7,143 nt of DNA, from assembly GCA_002869465.1 (NCBI GenBank), contig PKSW01000009.1:1-7143 (forward strand). The letters are read 5' to 3'. This document shows positions 4,864-7,143 of the stretch, in pieces. The translations under genes and the position numbers were made by a program. Each line of letters opens with the position of its first letter. Position 1 is the first letter of the stretch. Under the pieces are notes generated by a model. That model worked only from the letters and a program-made list of their open reading frames with translations, was not told the origin of the DNA and ran no database searches. The DNA comes from Marinilabiliales bacterium (GTDB taxonomy: Bacteria > Bacteroidota > Bacteroidia > Bacteroidales > F082).

Positions 4864-7143
4864 ATGAAACTATTGAAAAACGTAGCATTATTTGTCATTT
4901 TATTTTCTGTCACAGCATCTCTTTATTCTCAGGACTCAAAAATAAAACCATCATATATTAGCCAAGCTATCTATTTTGATAAGATAGGTCCAATCAGAGA
5001 TTTACCAGCTATGAGTCAGGAAGATTGGCAGCATCAAATTGAGAAGGCTGCAAATAAAGATCGAAATTTTGGTTTGGGCGACAGAATTTATCCATTTGCT
5101 GAGTCATCATTACCAAAAGGACCTGACCCTGTTTGGCAAAAGGAGATGGGAATTACGAATTCTGCAAATAGGGATCTGATAAGTGAGTGGGACGGTATAA
5201 ATAGCCCTTATTATCCTCCAGACTGTAATGGAGCGGTTGGATCAGATTACTTTTTTCAAGCAGTAAACACGAGCTATTCAATTTACGATAAAAATGGAAA
5301 TCAGGTTGTTCCTGCGACAGCGTATAATACATTGTTTTCAGGTGTTCCTGGAGCAACCCATAATGATGGTGATCCAATCATTTTGTATGATGATCAGGCT
5401 GAGAGATGGTTAGCAGCGGAGTTTGCAGGTGTAAGCTCAAGTCCGGATTATATGCTGATTGCAGTTTCTGAAACAGATGACCCGACCGGTAGTTGGTACA
5501 GGTGGTCATTTGTAATGAATGGGTTCCCGGATTATATGAAATTTGGAGTTTGGCGAGATGGTTACTACATGTCTGCAAATTCATCTGGTAATGATATTTA
5601 TGTATTTGATAGAAATACCATGTTAGCTGGTGGAGCAACACCTGCAATGGTTGGATTTAATAATCCGAACAGACCAAACAGCGGATTTCACTGTATTCAG
5701 CCACTGGATAATGATGGCCAGTTTGCACCAAACGGAACACCGGGAATGTTTATCACAATTAATGATGATAGTTGGGGAGGTTCTGATCAATTATGGATGT
5801 TTGAATTGGATGTCGATTGGAATACGCCATCTAACTCAACATTTGGTAGAACTCAAATGATAAATGTTGCATCTTTTGATAGTCAGTTTAATTCATGGGG
5901 CGTTGGTGATATTACACAGCCTGGAACTTCTCAGAAGTTAGATGCAATACCAATGATTTTAATGTATCGGGCCCAGTACAGAAATTTTGGATCATCGGAA
6001 AATATTGTTGTTTGCCATACAGTTGATGTGAATTCAACAAACTGGGCTGGTATAAGATGGTATGAACTGGAAAAAAGTGGATCAAGTTGGTCTGTCAGGC
6101 AGCAAGGTACCTATGCACCAGATTCTGACAATCGATGGATGGGAAGTATTGCCATGAATGGAAATCATGAGATTGGGCTTGCGTACTCTGTTTCAAGCAG
6201 TTCAACCTATCCAAGTATACGATATGCAGGACAATCAGCATCTGAGAATACTAATGCTACGGGAATACTTGACTATACTGAAAATTCTATTTTAGTTGGC
6301 GCAAATTCTCAAAGTGCGGCAAATCGCTGGGGTGATTATTCTTTGCTTTCTATTGATCCTGATGATGATCATACGTTTTGGTTCACAACAGAATACATAG
6401 GAAATGGCGGCTCAAGAAAAACAAAAATTGCATCTTTTGAATTTGCTCCTCCTCCTTTGACAGCAAATTTCGTAGGCAACCCAACATCAGGATATGCAGC
6501 ATTAACGGTGAATTTTACAGATTTATCATCTGGCTCGATTGATGACTGGTTGTGGGATTTTGGTGATGGTAATAATTCAACTTCCCGAAATCCTTCACAC
6601 ACATATACAGAAGTCGGGATATATACGGTAAGTTTAACCATATTTTTTGATGGAGAAAGCAACACTAAGACAATTGTTGACTATATTGAAGTCATTCAAC
6701 CTCCTGACCCTCCTGAAGCTGATTTTACATCTGATGTTACTACAGGAGAAGATCCATTAGTGGTCAATTTCACAGATTTGTCGACTAACGATGCGGTTTC
6801 TTGGTATTGGGAATTCGGCGATGGAAGCTGGTCGACCTTACAAAACCCAAATTATTTATATTATGTGCCAGGAGTTTATACTGTTAGTCTTACTTCAACA
6901 GGTATTGGTGGAACATCTGATACGGAGACCAAGATAGATTATATAGTTGTTACTGCATCTGCGCCTATCGCCGACTTTAATGGAATACCAGCATATGGAA
7001 TTGCGCCACTGACAGTAAATTTTACTGATTTATCCGATGGATTTATTGAAACTTGGCATTGGGATTTTGGCGATGGACATACATCAGAAGAACGAAATCC
7101 TGAGCATACGTTTGTGGATGCTGATGATTATTCCATTACATTA
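4864..7143 (+). CDS. Secreted PKD-domain protein, paralog of the preceding gene (3' end missing)
   Basis: Open for 760 codons to the window edge with no stop. The protein has a signal peptide (1-22, VALFVILFSVTASLYS, cleavage likely before Gln23), the LPKGPDPVWQK motif (83-93), and the same propeller-like module as its neighbour (about 95-527): GAVG (123), GDPIILYD (169), FPDYMKFGVWRDGYY (221), AGIRWYEL (395), RWMGSIAM (424), YPSIRY (449), RWGDYS (488). Two full PKD domains follow (about 530-614 and 615-700) and a third is cut at the window end (from about 701); they carry canonical turns WDFGDG, WEFGDG and WDFGDG. The product is expected at the cell surface, with more PKD domains and a T9SS sorting domain predicted downstream. 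ATG 4864 opens directly into the signal peptide and is preceded by an AT-rich leader without a Shine-Dalgarno. It is probably co-transcribed with the upstream gene, as no clear promoter is seen in the 116-bp gap. Ligand or enzymatic role is not evident. Confidence 0.93.
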   Translation, partial: MKLLKNVALFVILFSVTASLYSQDSKIKPSYISQAIYFDKIGPIRDLPAMSQEDWQHQIEKAANKDRNFGLGDRIYPFAESSLPKGPDPVWQKEMGITNSANRDLISEWDGINSPYYPPDCNGAVGSDYFFQAVNTSYSIYDKNGNQVVPATAYNTLFSGVPGATHNDGDPIILYDDQAERWLAAEFAGVSSSPDYMLIAVSETDDPTGSWYRWSFVMNGFPDYMKFGVWRDGYYMSANSSGNDIYVFDRNTMLAGGATPAMVGFNNPNRPNSGFHCIQPLDNDGQFAPNGTPGMFITINDDSWGGSDQLWMFELDVDWNTPSNSTFGRTQMINVASFDSQFNSWGVGDITQPGTSQKLDAIPMILMYRAQYRNFGSSENIVVCHTVDVNSTNWAGIRWYELEKSGSSWSVRQQGTYAPDSDNRWMGSIAMNGNHEIGLAYSVSSSSTYPSIRYAGQSASENTNATGILDYTENSILVGANSQSAANRWGDYSLLSIDPDDDHTFWFTTEYIGNGGSRKTKIASFEFAPPPLTANFVGNPTSGYAALTVNFTDLSSGSIDDWLWDFGDGNNSTSRNPSHTYTEVGIYTVSLTIFFDGESNTKTIVDYIEVIQPPDPPEADFTSDVTTGEDPLVVNFTDLSTNDAVSWYWEFGDGSWSTLQNPNYLYYVPGVYTVSLTSTGIGGTSDTETKIDYIVVTASAPIADFNGIPAYGIAPLTVNFTDLSDGFIETWHWDFGDGHTSEERNPEHTFVDADDYSITL

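Noticed and set aside
5153..6665. - strand frames and one out-of-frame + strand frame (5630-5860) in the second large gene
   Set aside because: The continuous + strand frame from 4864 to the window end has a signal peptide, a core homologous to the preceding gene and PKD domains across all of them, so they are by-products.

Overview
The window looks like AT-rich chromosomal DNA from a member of the Bacteroidota. The evidence is two large secreted multidomain proteins, a type IX secretion (T9SS) C-terminal sorting domain on the one whose end is visible, signal peptides ending in Ser-Gln, a TAnnTTTG-type -7 promoter element, and start codons without Shine-Dalgarno sequences. The genus cannot be fixed from this sequence. 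Everything recognised reads on the + strand.

Layout. Positions 1-48 hold the last 15 codons of a gene whose C-terminal tail looks like an ECF sigma factor. Its stop overlaps the start of a 100-residue zinc-finger protein (45-347) of the anti-sigma type. The gap 348-664 holds three hairpins (two weak or bidirectional, one strong terminator) and a likely -7 promoter element. Next comes a 1360-codon gene (665-4747) for an exported protein: signal peptide, about 430-residue propeller-like module, two PKD domains, a GEVED-like domain, three gapless 90-residue PKD-like repeats, two Ig-like segments and a T9SS sorting domain. A 116-bp gap with a long, nearly perfect inverted repeat follows. Last is a second large gene (4864 to beyond 7143) encoding a paralog of the first: signal peptide, the same propeller-like module, then canonical WxFGDG PKD domains. 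It has no stop inside the window.

How the genes relate. The first two form a regulatory pair (sigma factor and probable anti-sigma partner) and are separated by terminators from the rest. The two large genes are tandem paralogs that share an N-terminal module almost residue for residue in position but carry unrelated sets of C-terminal modules. They are most likely cell-surface or released proteins used for adhesion or polymer binding. No catalytic signature was recognised.

No RNA gene, CRISPR array, insertion sequence or phage gene was found. The window is mostly ordinary Bacteroidota surface-protein territory. The points most worth checking are the paralog pair with exchanged tails, the inverted repeat between them, and the hairpin-rich gap at 348-664.
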